Under the pieces are notes generated by a model. The model had not been told where the DNA came from. It saw only the letters and a list, made by a program, of their open reading frames with translations, and made no database searches. Below are positions 51,325 to 59,857 of a DNA stretch of 64,000 nt, in pieces. The position numbers and the translations under genes are program-made. Source of the DNA: Thalassospira australica (GTDB taxonomy: Bacteria > Pseudomonadota > Alphaproteobacteria > Rhodospirillales > Thalassospiraceae). Position 1 is the first letter of the stretch. Every line of letters begins with the position of its first letter. The stretch is taken from positions 1-64,000 of the forward strand of contig NZ_JRJE01000029.1 of assembly GCF_000763295.1 (NCBI RefSeq). The letters are read 5' to 3'.

Positions 51325-52938
51325 TCAGGCGTGCTGACTGCGCACACCGGACTTGAACAGCTTATAGGTAATGGAATCGCGAAGCGCATTATAAGACGCC
51401 TCGATAATATTGGTGGAAACCCCGACCGTTGCCCAGTTATTGCCTTCGGCGTCACGACTTTCGATCATGACGCGGGTCACAGCACGCGTGCCGTCACCAC
51501 GGGTTATGATGCGGACCTTGTAATCGATCAGCTCGATCTGTTCGACCGCTTCGCGGTATTCGGGCACGGTGACCAGAACCTTGCGCAGCGCCGCATCAAG
51601 GGCATTGACCGGGCCGTTGCCCTCGGCAACCGACATGAACTGGTCATCGCCGACCACGACCTTTACGGTCGCCTCAGACATGGTGATGACCTGCTCATCC
51701 TGCTCATCAACCCAGCGGCGTTCGTCAATCACCCGGAAAGACGTCACACGGAAATACCGGTCAAGCTCGCCCATGGCCTTGCGCGCCAACAGCTCAAAGC
51801 TGGCTTCGGCCCCGTCATAGGCATATCCGTCAAATTCGCGTTGCTTGACGGTTTCAACCAGTTTGCCAACAGCTTCGGATTTCGGATCAACCTCCACCCC
51901 GATTTCACGGAACCGGGCAAGGATATTCGAACGACCGGCCTGATCAGACACAAGGATATGGCGCTGGTTGCCCACCAAATGCGGTTCGACATGCTCATAA
52001 CAGGTCGGGTTCTTTTCCACGGCCGATACATGCAATCCGCCCTTATGGGCAAAGGCACTGTCACCAACATAGGCCGCCTGACGCAGCGGTTCGCGGTTAA
52101 GCCGCTCATCCAGAATATGCGAGATGCGCCGCAAATGGGTAAGCTGTTCGTGGGAAATGCCAACGTCATAGCCCATTTTCAGCATCAATGTCGGGATGAT
52201 CGAAATCAGGTTGGCATTACCGCAACGTTCGCCAAGGCCATTGAGCGTCCCTTGCACCTGCCGCGCACCGGCACGCACCGCAGCCAAAGAATTCGCCACC
52301 GCATTTTCCGTATCATTGTGACAATGAATACCAACATGACTGCCGGGGATCTGGCTGCAGACATCGGTGACAATGTCAAAAATCTCGTCTGGCAGGGTCC
52401 CGCCATTGGTGTCGCATAAAACAACCCACCGCGCACCGGCCTCATGGGCCGCCTTGATCGCGGCAAGGGCATAGTCCCGATTGGCCTTATAGCCATCAAA
52501 GAAATGCTCGGCATCGAACATGACTTCGGAAACCTTGGTTTTCAGATGCACGATTGAGTCCGCAATCATCGCCAGGTTTTCATCAAGCTCGATCCCGAGC
52601 GCCTCGGTCACCTGAAAATCCCAGCTTTTCCCAACCATGCAAACGATCGGTGCATTCTGTGCAAGGCTGGTCAAACCCGGATCGTTTGACGCCGAACGCC
52701 CGGCACGCCGCGTCATGCCAAAGGCGGTCAGTTTGGAATTTTTCAGTTTCGGCGGATTGGCAAAGAATGCATCATCGGTCGGATTGGCGCCCGGCCAGCC
52801 GCCCTCAATATAGTCAATCGACAGCTCGTCCAGTGCCTTGGCAATCGCGGTCTTGTCCGCGGCCGAAAAATCCACGCCCTGGGTCTGCTGCCCGTCGCGC
52901 AAGGTACTGTCATAGAGATAGACGCGCTTGTCTGACAT
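51325..52938 (-). CDS. cimA: (R)-citramalate synthase CimA
   Basis: CimA condenses acetyl-CoA and pyruvate into citramalate, the first step of a threonine-independent isoleucine route. The 537-residue protein has the DRE-TIM signature YLYDSTLRDGQQTQGVDF, the HCHNDTENAVANSLAAVRAG block (metal and catalytic residues), GLGERCGNANLI, and a C-terminal LeuA-dimer regulatory domain. It resembles the long CimA/LeuA-like group. The ATG at 52938 has GGA 6 nt upstream. Another ATG six bases earlier is too close to it. Confidence 0.9.
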   Translation of the reverse strand: MSDKRVYLYDSTLRDGQQTQGVDFSAADKTAIAKALDELSIDYIEGGWPGANPTDDAFFANPPKLKNSKLTAFGMTRRAGRSASNDPGLTSLAQNAPIVCMVGKSWDFQVTEALGIELDENLAMIADSIVHLKTKVSEVMFDAEHFFDGYKANRDYALAAIKAAHEAGARWVVLCDTNGGTLPDEIFDIVTDVCSQIPGSHVGIHCHNDTENAVANSLAAVRAGARQVQGTLNGLGERCGNANLISIIPTLMLKMGYDVGISHEQLTHLRRISHILDERLNREPLRQAAYVGDSAFAHKGGLHVSAVEKNPTCYEHVEPHLVGNQRHILVSDQAGRSNILARFREIGVEVDPKSEAVGKLVETVKQREFDGYAYDGAEASFELLARKAMGELDRYFRVTSFRVIDERRWVDEQDEQVITMSEATVKVVVGDDQFMSVAEGNGPVNALDAALRKVLVTVPEYREAVEQIELIDYKVRIITRGDGTRAVTRVMIESRDAEGNNWATVGVSTNIIEASYNALRDSITYKLFKSGVRSQHA

Positions 52939-53305
52939 TTTCATTCCAACTGATCGATATTCTTTCTCGGCACGACAGTTTCTCTGCCGCACCCATTTCG
53001 TCCGTTTCTGGCGGGTGATTTCTCGCCTTTTGCGGGTCTGGCAAATTGCCGCAAAACAGCCATCAGCGCAACAGCATTACTGAAGTGCAGAATGCCGCGA
53101 ACTGATCGGTACTGCCCTAAACTGCATCTATTGGCGTATTTTCCACTCTCATTTCAGAAAAATGCCCACCTTTAGGATAGTTACCCTGTCCCCTTGAATG
53201 ATTGTAACCCCCACTAGTCGATGATTAAATCTATGGTTGTAGATAGGCTGAATGCTTCGGTCCACGTCCCGCCACGAAGCACGCCGATGTCCAAGGACAA
53301 TAAGA
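52939..53305. other. Intergenic region upstream of cimA
   Basis: About 365 bp between divergent genes. An antisense-looking open frame covers part of it, but nothing convincing is coded. No T-box or leader peptide was recognised. Confidence 0.35.
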
Positions 53306-53551
53306 ATGGAAAAAACTGCAGCCACCAGCGTTGACGTCATGATGCTTGCCGGTCTGACCTGGCAACGTGCAGGACGCAACTGTTGGACCGCATCCGATCG
53401 CTTTGCCAGATATACGATCTTCCGCGATATTGATGAACGATGGTACGGCGATTGGGAAAGAGACGGGCAACAGATACGCGCAGACTGGTCCTGCCCAATC
53501 CTTGAAACATTCGCCGAATATATGGTTGATCACGCCCGCCGCCAGCCCTGA
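53306..53551 (+). CDS. Small hypothetical protein
   Basis: This 81-residue soluble protein has MEKTAATSVDVMMLAGLTWQ at the start, then aromatic and charged residues (DIDERWYGDWERDGQQIRAD) and a short final helix. I recognise no family. ATG 53306 has AAGGA about 8 nt upstream. The longer frame from 53252 has no ribosome site. It is isolated between cimA and a DsbA-family gene, and native-like in base composition. Confidence 0.5.
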   Translation: MEKTAATSVDVMMLAGLTWQRAGRNCWTASDRFARYTIFRDIDERWYGDWERDGQQIRADWSCPILETFAEYMVDHARRQP

Positions 53552-53701
53552 CAACCAATAAAGCCCCCCCTACCAGATACCTTTGTCCCGGCAAAAAGCA
53601 GCCTTGCCCAATCTTTACTACCGCCTTTTCCTTGCGTTTGACGCCATGTCAATTATGTGTTGGGGTAACCAAACTCACATAACGCAAGGCGACCCTATCT
53701 A

Positions 53702-54397
53702 ATGACTAATGCCATTCCCATGCAGATCGATATTGTCTCAGACGTGGTCTGTCCATGGTGCATCATCGGTTACAAGAACCTTGAAGATGCCATCAGCCGT
53801 CTTGACGGTGAAATCGACGTCACCCTGCGCTGGCATCCATTTGAATTGAACCGCGACATGCCGCCAGAGGGCCAGGACCTCGCAGAACATATTGCCGAAA
53901 AATACGGCCTGAATGCCGACCAAAGTGCTGACAACCGCGCGCGCATCACCATGATGGGCGAAAATGTCGGCTTCCCGATCCATTTCAGTTCGGATGCGCG
54001 TATCTACAACACATTTGATGCGCACCGCCTGCTTTACTGGGCGGGCAAGGAAGGCGAATATGGTCAGCAAACCGCGCTCAAACTCAATTTGTTTGCCGCC
54101 TACTTCCAGGGGGGGGACAACACCTCTGATCACGGCGTTCTCAAACGTGCGGTCGAGGAAGTCGGACTTTCGCCGGAACGTGCTGCTGAAATCCTTGAAA
54201 GTGACGAATTCGCCAAGGAAGTTCGCGCCGAAGAAGACGAATTTGGCGATGCCGGCATCAGCTCTGTGCCGACCTATGTTGTGAATGGCAAGTTCGCCAT
54301 TTCCGGCGGTCACCCACCCGAAGTCTTTGAACAGGCTCTTTCGGAAATCGCCCGCCAGGGGGATGAAATCCTGGCCGAAGCGCAAAACGACGCCTGA
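53702..54397 (+). CDS. DsbA-family oxidoreductase (FrnE-like)
   Basis: This 231-residue protein has a thioredoxin-fold DSBA insertion domain and active-site CPWC at residues 17-20 (DVVCPWCIIGYKNLEDA). A helical insert and the cis-Pro loop ISSVPTYVVNGKFAISGGHP follow. There is no signal peptide, so it is cytoplasmic like FrnE and HCCA isomerase relatives. AAGGCGA lies about 9 nt upstream. It probably acts on thiols or polyketide-like substrates, but the reaction is unknown. Confidence 0.88.
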   Translation: MTNAIPMQIDIVSDVVCPWCIIGYKNLEDAISRLDGEIDVTLRWHPFELNRDMPPEGQDLAEHIAEKYGLNADQSADNRARITMMGENVGFPIHFSSDARIYNTFDAHRLLYWAGKEGEYGQQTALKLNLFAAYFQGGDNTSDHGVLKRAVEEVGLSPERAAEILESDEFAKEVRAEEDEFGDAGISSVPTYVVNGKFAISGGHPPEVFEQALSEIARQGDEILAEAQNDA

Positions 54398-54422
54398 TCA
54401 CAAGGCCGTATTTCAAATTATC

Positions 54423-54453
54423 AAAGCCCCGGTCACATGACCGGGGCTTTTTC
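54423..54453 (+). terminator. Rho-independent terminator after the DsbA-family gene
   Basis: A 12-bp GC-rich stem (54423-54434 with 54439-54450) with an ACAT loop, continuing into a T-run (TTTTT). Confidence 0.92.
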
Positions 54454-54572
54454 GTTTGGCACGACAGTACGCGCAAGGTTGATGCAGGACAGAACAATGC
54501 CTTTGGCAAAAGGTTTCAATCTGAACGTAAATTACCCTAGGATGACTTCGCCACCACACAAAGGAACGCCCC

Positions 54573-55229
54573 ATGTTCAGCTTTGCCGAAGTCATGCAGT
54601 ATTTGCCCGGTATATTATTGTCTTATGCCGCCTTGCTTGTCGGCCTCGTCAGCCCCGGACCCGCCCTTTTGGGCTTGATGGGCGTATCGCTTGATCGGGG
54701 TCGCCCGGCCGGAATACGCTTTGCCCTTGGCATTGGGACCGGCTCTTTTTCCATCGGCCTTTTGACCCTGACCGGACTGTCAGCTGTTCTTGCAACCTAT
54801 GCAGGTGCAATGACCGCAATCCGGATTTTTGGCGGTCTTTATTTACTTTGGATGTCTTACCGTGCTTTTTGCACGGCCTTTCGCAAGCGTCCTTCCAATG
54901 CTGCCACCGCAGACACATCCCATGCCAAACAGATATCCGGGCGGGGGTATTACTTGCGCGGGTTGGCCCTGCATCTGACCAACCCCAAGGCCATTCTGAC
55001 CTGGATCGCCATTATCTCAATTGGCTTTCACGATGGGGCACCGCTTTGGGTTGGGGCGACCATCGTGCTTGGGTGCGGCCTGATTTCAACCAGCATGCAT
55101 CTGCTTTATGCAACAGCCTTTTCCACTGCACCGGCCATTTCAATTTATCGCCGGGCGGCAGGCTGGATCAATGGATTGCTTGGCGCGTTCTTTGCCATTA
55201 TCGGGGTCAAGTTGCTCTTAAGCCGTTAA
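54573..55229 (+). CDS. LysE-family amino-acid exporter
   Basis: This 218-residue membrane protein has six helices. The LysE/RhtB signature is near the start (LVGLVSPGPALLGLMGVSLD), then GLALHLTNPKAILTWIAIIS in the middle. Family members export amino acids and related metabolites, and the substrate is unknown here. AAGGA lies upstream. It is tail to tail with the MFS gene, 7 bp apart. Confidence 0.9.
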   Translation: MFSFAEVMQYLPGILLSYAALLVGLVSPGPALLGLMGVSLDRGRPAGIRFALGIGTGSFSIGLLTLTGLSAVLATYAGAMTAIRIFGGLYLLWMSYRAFCTAFRKRPSNAATADTSHAKQISGRGYYLRGLALHLTNPKAILTWIAIISIGFHDGAPLWVGATIVLGCGLISTSMHLLYATAFSTAPAISIYRRAAGWINGLLGAFFAIIGVKLLLSR

Positions 55230-55236
55230 GCACAGC

Positions 55237-56550
55237 CTATTTCTTGGTCTCAGCCTCTGTGTCAGATGCTTCAGCTTGTTCTTTTGCTTCCTCGGCTGCC
55301 TCTTCTGCGGCCACTTCGGCCTGTTCAGCAGCCCAAACACCGGCCGTTTCAACCGCCATCGGCGATGCCGTCGGCAAAACACCGACATAGCTTTCGGTTT
55401 CTTCCACCGGTAGGGCTTCGCGGACTGTCATGCGATAAAGCGCATACACCGAGATAACCGCAAAAGTTCCGGCTAGCACCAGCCAAAAAGACTGTGGGCC
55501 AAGATTTTCCATTGCCCAACCAGCTAAAAGTGGCCCCAAAATCGCACCGATACCAAAGGTCAACACAAGGCCGCCTGATGCAGCAGGCATATCTTCAAGC
55601 GGCAGAAAATCATTTGTATAGGCCAGAAACAGCGCATAAAGCGGTGTTGTCATGCCGCCCGCCACAAATGCCGCGCACATCAAAAACAGCAAATCATCAC
55701 GCGCAGCCCAGCCGAGCGTACAGGCCCCCATCGCCACCATCGCCGCACCAAAGATCAGCTTGCGCCGGTCCATGCGATCAGACAGCCAGCCAATCGGATA
55801 TTGAAAAAGCAAAGCCCCGCCAAACAACATGGCAACAAACGTCGCGATCTGCCCGGTTGTCATCTCGATCTGGGTCCCGAACACCGCCGCCATACCCGTC
55901 TGCGTCGCATAAACACAGCCAAGCAGGAATATGCCAACGGTACTTAGCGGCGACCCCATGAACAGCTCTTTCAGCGGCATCGGCCGCGCAGCTTCGGTCA
56001 TGGGCACCGAGGTTGCCGACAGCAGGATCGGCGCAAAAGAGATCGACACCAGAATGGACGCCACGATAAACAGGGCTGAAGTCGCCGCATCCCCAAACGT
56101 CAGAAGCCCCTGCGCACCAATAATGCCAAATGTCTGGGCAATCATATAGGCTGAGAGAACCTTGCCACGTGTTTCATTGGTTGATGCATCATTCAGCCAG
56201 CTTTCCGCCGTGACATAAATGCCCGACATGCAAAAGCCCAAAATCACCCGCAAAATCGTCCATGCCCACGGCTCTGCAATCAGGGGCAGTGCGATCAACC
56301 CCGCTGAGGTAAAGCTGCCCAAGGCTGCGAAAACCCGGACATGACCGACACGCTTGATCATCTGTGGGGTTATGCGTGCGCCCGACAGGAAACCGGCAAA
56401 ATAACCTGACGTCACAATTGCAAGCTCGGCAGAAGAAAAACCTTCGATCCCGCCACGCAAACCGATCAATGTGAAATGCATGCCATTGCCGAGCATGATC
56501 AAAACGACACCAATCAGAAGTGCCCACACACTTGCCAGAACCTGGATCAT
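55237..56550 (-). CDS. MFS transporter (YcaD-like)
   Basis: This 437-residue protein has twelve membrane helices and the MFS loop GGALLFQYPIGWLSDRMDRR between helices 8 and 9. It also has FAGFLSGARITPQMIKRVGH in the first half, like the YcaD group. The final 60 residues are a Glu/Ala-rich cytoplasmic tail. No substrate can be inferred. It converges on lysE. Confidence 0.88.
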   Translation of the reverse strand: MIQVLASVWALLIGVVLIMLGNGMHFTLIGLRGGIEGFSSAELAIVTSGYFAGFLSGARITPQMIKRVGHVRVFAALGSFTSAGLIALPLIAEPWAWTILRVILGFCMSGIYVTAESWLNDASTNETRGKVLSAYMIAQTFGIIGAQGLLTFGDAATSALFIVASILVSISFAPILLSATSVPMTEAARPMPLKELFMGSPLSTVGIFLLGCVYATQTGMAAVFGTQIEMTTGQIATFVAMLFGGALLFQYPIGWLSDRMDRRKLIFGAAMVAMGACTLGWAARDDLLFLMCAAFVAGGMTTPLYALFLAYTNDFLPLEDMPAASGGLVLTFGIGAILGPLLAGWAMENLGPQSFWLVLAGTFAVISVYALYRMTVREALPVEETESYVGVLPTASPMAVETAGVWAAEQAEVAAEEAAEEAKEQAEASDTEAETKK

Positions 56551-56868
56551 TGGCCGCCCTTTCGCGCTTCTGGGATTACCGAACAGTCATTTTCACTTTC
56601 GCTTACCGCGCATTGGTCTGATCCACAGTGGATACAGACAAACAACTTGTTTCAGCAAAAGCACGAAACCACTGATCAATCTTGGTTTCCACACTTTTTT
56701 CACGCGAAGGGAATTTTTTGTATCAGGACAAATGCGCAGGACCATCACACCCACTTCGAACGAACCCGGCCAAGCATGAATAACGGGATGTTTAGTGTTT
56801 GATTTCCGCTTCTGTAAGATGGCGGGTGGTTATCCCGTGCTTGAACGTATCCTTTCTTGGAGTTTGCT
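56551..56868. other. Intergenic region after the MFS start
   Basis: Around 320 bp with no recognised coding frame, repeat or RNA. Base composition begins to shift to AT-rich here, near the border of the last region of the window. Confidence 0.4.
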
Positions 56869-57096
56869 ATGATGGGGAGAGCATTGGACATTTTTCCCCA
56901 GACTGGAGCAAGTTACGGCCATCGCTATTCTCGGAGAATGTACTTAGGCCAGTTCCATGCCCTGAAAACAAATCTCCAGCCTCACAGGCTTCGCACCAAT
57001 CCCCCAGCAATCGAGCTGGTAGAGCGCTTCAATCCCGATCTGCTACAGAAATACCAGACTATGATCCAAGCTGGTAAACTCACAAAAATCGCTTGA
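56869..57096 (+). CDS. Small hypothetical protein at the border of the AT-rich region
   Basis: This 75-residue frame begins at ATG 56869 with TTGGAG 6 nt upstream, so translation is plausible. The sequence is basic and Arg/Tyr/Gln-rich, with ELVERFNPDLLQKYQTMIQA as a likely C-terminal helix. I recognise no family. It ends one base before a broken minus-strand frame, tail to tail. Confidence 0.45.
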   Translation: MMGRALDIFPQTGASYGHRYSRRMYLGQFHALKTNLQPHRLRTNPPAIELVERFNPDLLQKYQTMIQAGKLTKIA

Positions 57097-57324
57097 TCAA
57101 AACGGATACTCTAGGACCAATCGGCATTTAAAGCTTTGCGTTCTCATCCTTGACGTTGTCAGGTTGCAGCCATCGGAAAATTCCATGCTAACGAACTTTA
57201 CTTTATCTTTGTAGTACGATGCTGTTCGTCCAGCACACCTCCCAATGTAGGCATATTGAAAGTCTGCTCCTTGATCATACGGATGATCTATTCATTGCTG
57301 ACCGTAATGATCTCCTTTACCCAT
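57097..57324 (-). pseudogene. Possible broken small gene with internal TGA
   Basis: From ATG 57324 the frame reads MGKGDHYGQQ, meets TGA, then stays open for 64 codons (IDHPYDQGADFQYAYIGRCA, then ASYYKDKVKFVSMEFSDGCN) to TGA 57097. The composition after the stop looks protein-like, and no start codon follows the stop near its N-terminus. It may be a decayed gene or chance. No family is recognised. Confidence 0.3.
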
Positions 57325-57432
57325 CTCCAATTAGAGGACCAATTCTATCCAAAACCAGATGAAGAGACAGGCTTAAGATAAATGCTACACAAAAAGCTAT
57401 CTTACACAAATTACAGCCATGGATTGGATTTT
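57100..57432. other. AT-rich stretch between the 56869 gene and the spermidine-synthase-like gene
   Basis: Apart from the broken frame at 57097-57324, this holds no intact gene, RNA or clear terminator. Base composition is markedly AT-rich compared with the first 55 kb. Confidence 0.4.
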
Positions 57433-59721
57433 CTAGAACTCTTTCTGAGTATAGCCTATATAGTATTCAGTAATTGGATTTAGATCCTCATTTATCGGAT
57501 ATCTCTCATTTATTTTCAGTATCTCTTGTCTATTACCTTTATAGTAATATTCAACCGACATGCGCCCCTCAACCTTTTTGCGCATAATAGGTTCAATTTT
57601 CTCTAGAAGAGACCTTTTGACATCCGCATTGGCTGCTAGCGGTTTGTTGCTCCCCAAACAGAAATAGTAAAAACACTCGAGCCCCCTGAAAGCGGTCGCC
57701 ATCGTTTTCGGTATAATGGAATACTCATTCATCCATGTCATGAGAACACCATTTTCAGTAAGGTGTTCAGACACGAGCATAAAGAACTCATACGAATACA
57801 AATTATTCGAATATGCAGTCGTTGATCGTAAAGGATCCATAAAAATCATGTCATATTGATGCGGTTTTCGTTGCAGGAAGCGTCGACCATCATCGATCAC
57901 TATCGTCAAACGAGGATCGGACAAAATCGATTTATAGATGTCGTGTTGTGATAAATTATCCAAAAGGGTCTCAGAAATCTCCACTACTGTGACACTTTTG
58001 ACATCCGGATTTCTCAGAACCGCCTGTGTTATTGTTCCACCACCGAAGCCGATGATTAGAACATTATCTATTGACTTGGAATGCGTAAACGCCTCCAGAA
58101 CCTCGACCTCAAAGGCTTCCGAAGGAAAGGTCGCATGGATAGCGCCCCCAATATAAACTTTAACAAAATCTTGTTCTTCCTTATGACCCAACATACTGAC
58201 GACAACACCATCGCGACCCTCAGTTACAACTCTAGTGTCTTCTTTGAATGACGGATGTAGCTGATCATACAAGGAATGTTTGTCCGGAAGAAAAGCCCAC
58301 GCCCCCATCAACAAGCCGATCCATAATGAATACTGAACTGCCTTACCATAGGTGAATTGCTTAGGAATGCAGATGCCCAAAATCCATGTTAGACCACAGA
58401 CAATGAATATGAATAAAGTTTTCTCGGTTCCATAATTTGGAAGCAACCAAAAACTTGTTACTAGTGCACCTAAGACATTTCCCAGGATAGTCAAACCGTA
58501 CACTATACCTGCAGTAAAGGCGTCCTTATCAGGATTTTGTACCGATAGAATATTGACTAGAGGAAAACTGGCCCCCATCAACAGCGTGATAGGGATCAAT
58601 ATAATCAATGGCCAAACTAACAGATCAACAAGTAGATATACAGAAGTTAGAATCTCCGGCCAAGTATCACCCTTTATTGCGTACTTAATATTGTAAGGGG
58701 GATGGAGTTGCTCTGCAAAGCTAGTTTCGAGCATCCAACGTACACTTCCATCAGCGTGAAAAATAGTGATAAATAACAATAGCATGTACAATGCTATTGC
58801 CGAATTGATGCTATAAAAAACGTTCTTCAAATTTCTGCACTTTGAGAGGCGCAGCCAGCGATTGAACCCATAGCTACCTAAAGCTATCCCAAGCAAGTAA
58901 ACGCCAAGTATCGTTGCAAACACATATGCAGAAGACTTCAATAAAGTTCCAATAAAACGAAATGAAAGTATTTGGTATCCGATAGCAAGGAATCCAGTCG
59001 AAAACACGATCAAAAATGTATTTATACTGTTAAACGATGAAGTGTAATTCATGCGGCCACTAGCAAATGGTGCGGCGACGGAAACATTCGAGTTCTTCAA
59101 TAAGGTCAACCCGGAAACCAAAACGACCAAAGCAAAATTTAGTATAGATGCTGCGTATACCGTTATTTCTAGTCCATACCATGATATTAGCCAGTAAGCT
59201 GCAACCAGTGCACCAGCTGATGCTCCTAGTGTATTTACAAAGTAAAGCCAACTTATTGTTTTTCCAAAATCTTTATAGGTATCGTTTAGTATTTTGACTA
59301 CCACAGGCAATGTCATGCCCATCAGGGTAGTTGGCAGCGCAAACATCCCTGCGATAACCCAAAACCCTTGACTATAGGAAGCATTGACTAAGTAGGGAAT
59401 CATCCATTTCAGAGATATCAAGCTCATCAAGCCGATCAACCCTAGTACGCCCTCTATCAATATGTAAAATCTCAGAAGCTTGTTAGACCGTTCAGCAAGG
59501 AAACCGCCCAAGACAGACCCAACCCCAAGTCCAAACAAAAATACCGAGACAATCACAGCTGTAGATACGGATCCAACCCCATAATAAAGCGTAAGGGCTC
59601 TCTGCCAGACAACTTGGTATATTAACGCTGAACACCCCGACAAGAAAAATATTAGCGAAACAAGAGCAAAGAAAAAATCCCTACGCAGGAATTGTTTTTG
59701 TATACTGGAATAATATTTCAT
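57433..59721 (-). CDS. Membrane-fused spermidine-synthase-like protein
   Basis: This 762-residue protein has about twelve to fourteen membrane helices in the first 490 residues, with an MFS-like gating start (SALIYQVVWQRALTLYYGVG). The C-terminal Rossmann domain is like aminopropyltransferases: LIIGFGGGTITQAVLRN near residue 557, the VVEIS acidic strand, IVIDDGRRFL, and FMDPLRSTTAYSNNLYSYEF near residue 627. In true spermidine synthases the latter motif is D-x-x-D-P. Here the second Asp is Arg, so spermidine synthesis is doubtful. There is no ribosome site before ATG 59721. It lies 136 bp after the SGNH-like gene and is last in the AT-rich operon. Confidence 0.85.
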   Translation of the reverse strand: MKYYSSIQKQFLRRDFFFALVSLIFFLSGCSALIYQVVWQRALTLYYGVGSVSTAVIVSVFLFGLGVGSVLGGFLAERSNKLLRFYILIEGVLGLIGLMSLISLKWMIPYLVNASYSQGFWVIAGMFALPTTLMGMTLPVVVKILNDTYKDFGKTISWLYFVNTLGASAGALVAAYWLISWYGLEITVYAASILNFALVVLVSGLTLLKNSNVSVAAPFASGRMNYTSSFNSINTFLIVFSTGFLAIGYQILSFRFIGTLLKSSAYVFATILGVYLLGIALGSYGFNRWLRLSKCRNLKNVFYSINSAIALYMLLLFITIFHADGSVRWMLETSFAEQLHPPYNIKYAIKGDTWPEILTSVYLLVDLLVWPLIILIPITLLMGASFPLVNILSVQNPDKDAFTAGIVYGLTILGNVLGALVTSFWLLPNYGTEKTLFIFIVCGLTWILGICIPKQFTYGKAVQYSLWIGLLMGAWAFLPDKHSLYDQLHPSFKEDTRVVTEGRDGVVVSMLGHKEEQDFVKVYIGGAIHATFPSEAFEVEVLEAFTHSKSIDNVLIIGFGGGTITQAVLRNPDVKSVTVVEISETLLDNLSQHDIYKSILSDPRLTIVIDDGRRFLQRKPHQYDMIFMDPLRSTTAYSNNLYSYEFFMLVSEHLTENGVLMTWMNEYSIIPKTMATAFRGLECFYYFCLGSNKPLAANADVKRSLLEKIEPIMRKKVEGRMSVEYYYKGNRQEILKINERYPINEDLNPITEYYIGYTQKEF

Positions 59722-59857
59722 CAAAAAACAACATAAACAAAATTAACACCTTGCGAAAACACGCCAGGCGCACAAATTATCAATATAACGATAATCGACC
59801 ATAGAAACGAAATGAAAATTTCTTTAATTAATTTTCTCATCATATTAGTTCAGCCCC

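Noticed and set aside
50737-52419. 560-codon open frame on the plus strand opposite trmJ and cimA
   Set aside because: Both antisense genes have clear family motifs and this frame spans them and the spacer. Its residue mix (Arg, His, Gly, Ile-rich) matches a shadow frame.
57100-57432. Insertion-sequence remnant at the border of the AT-rich region
   Set aside because: No transposase motif, terminal inverted repeats or target duplication could be seen.
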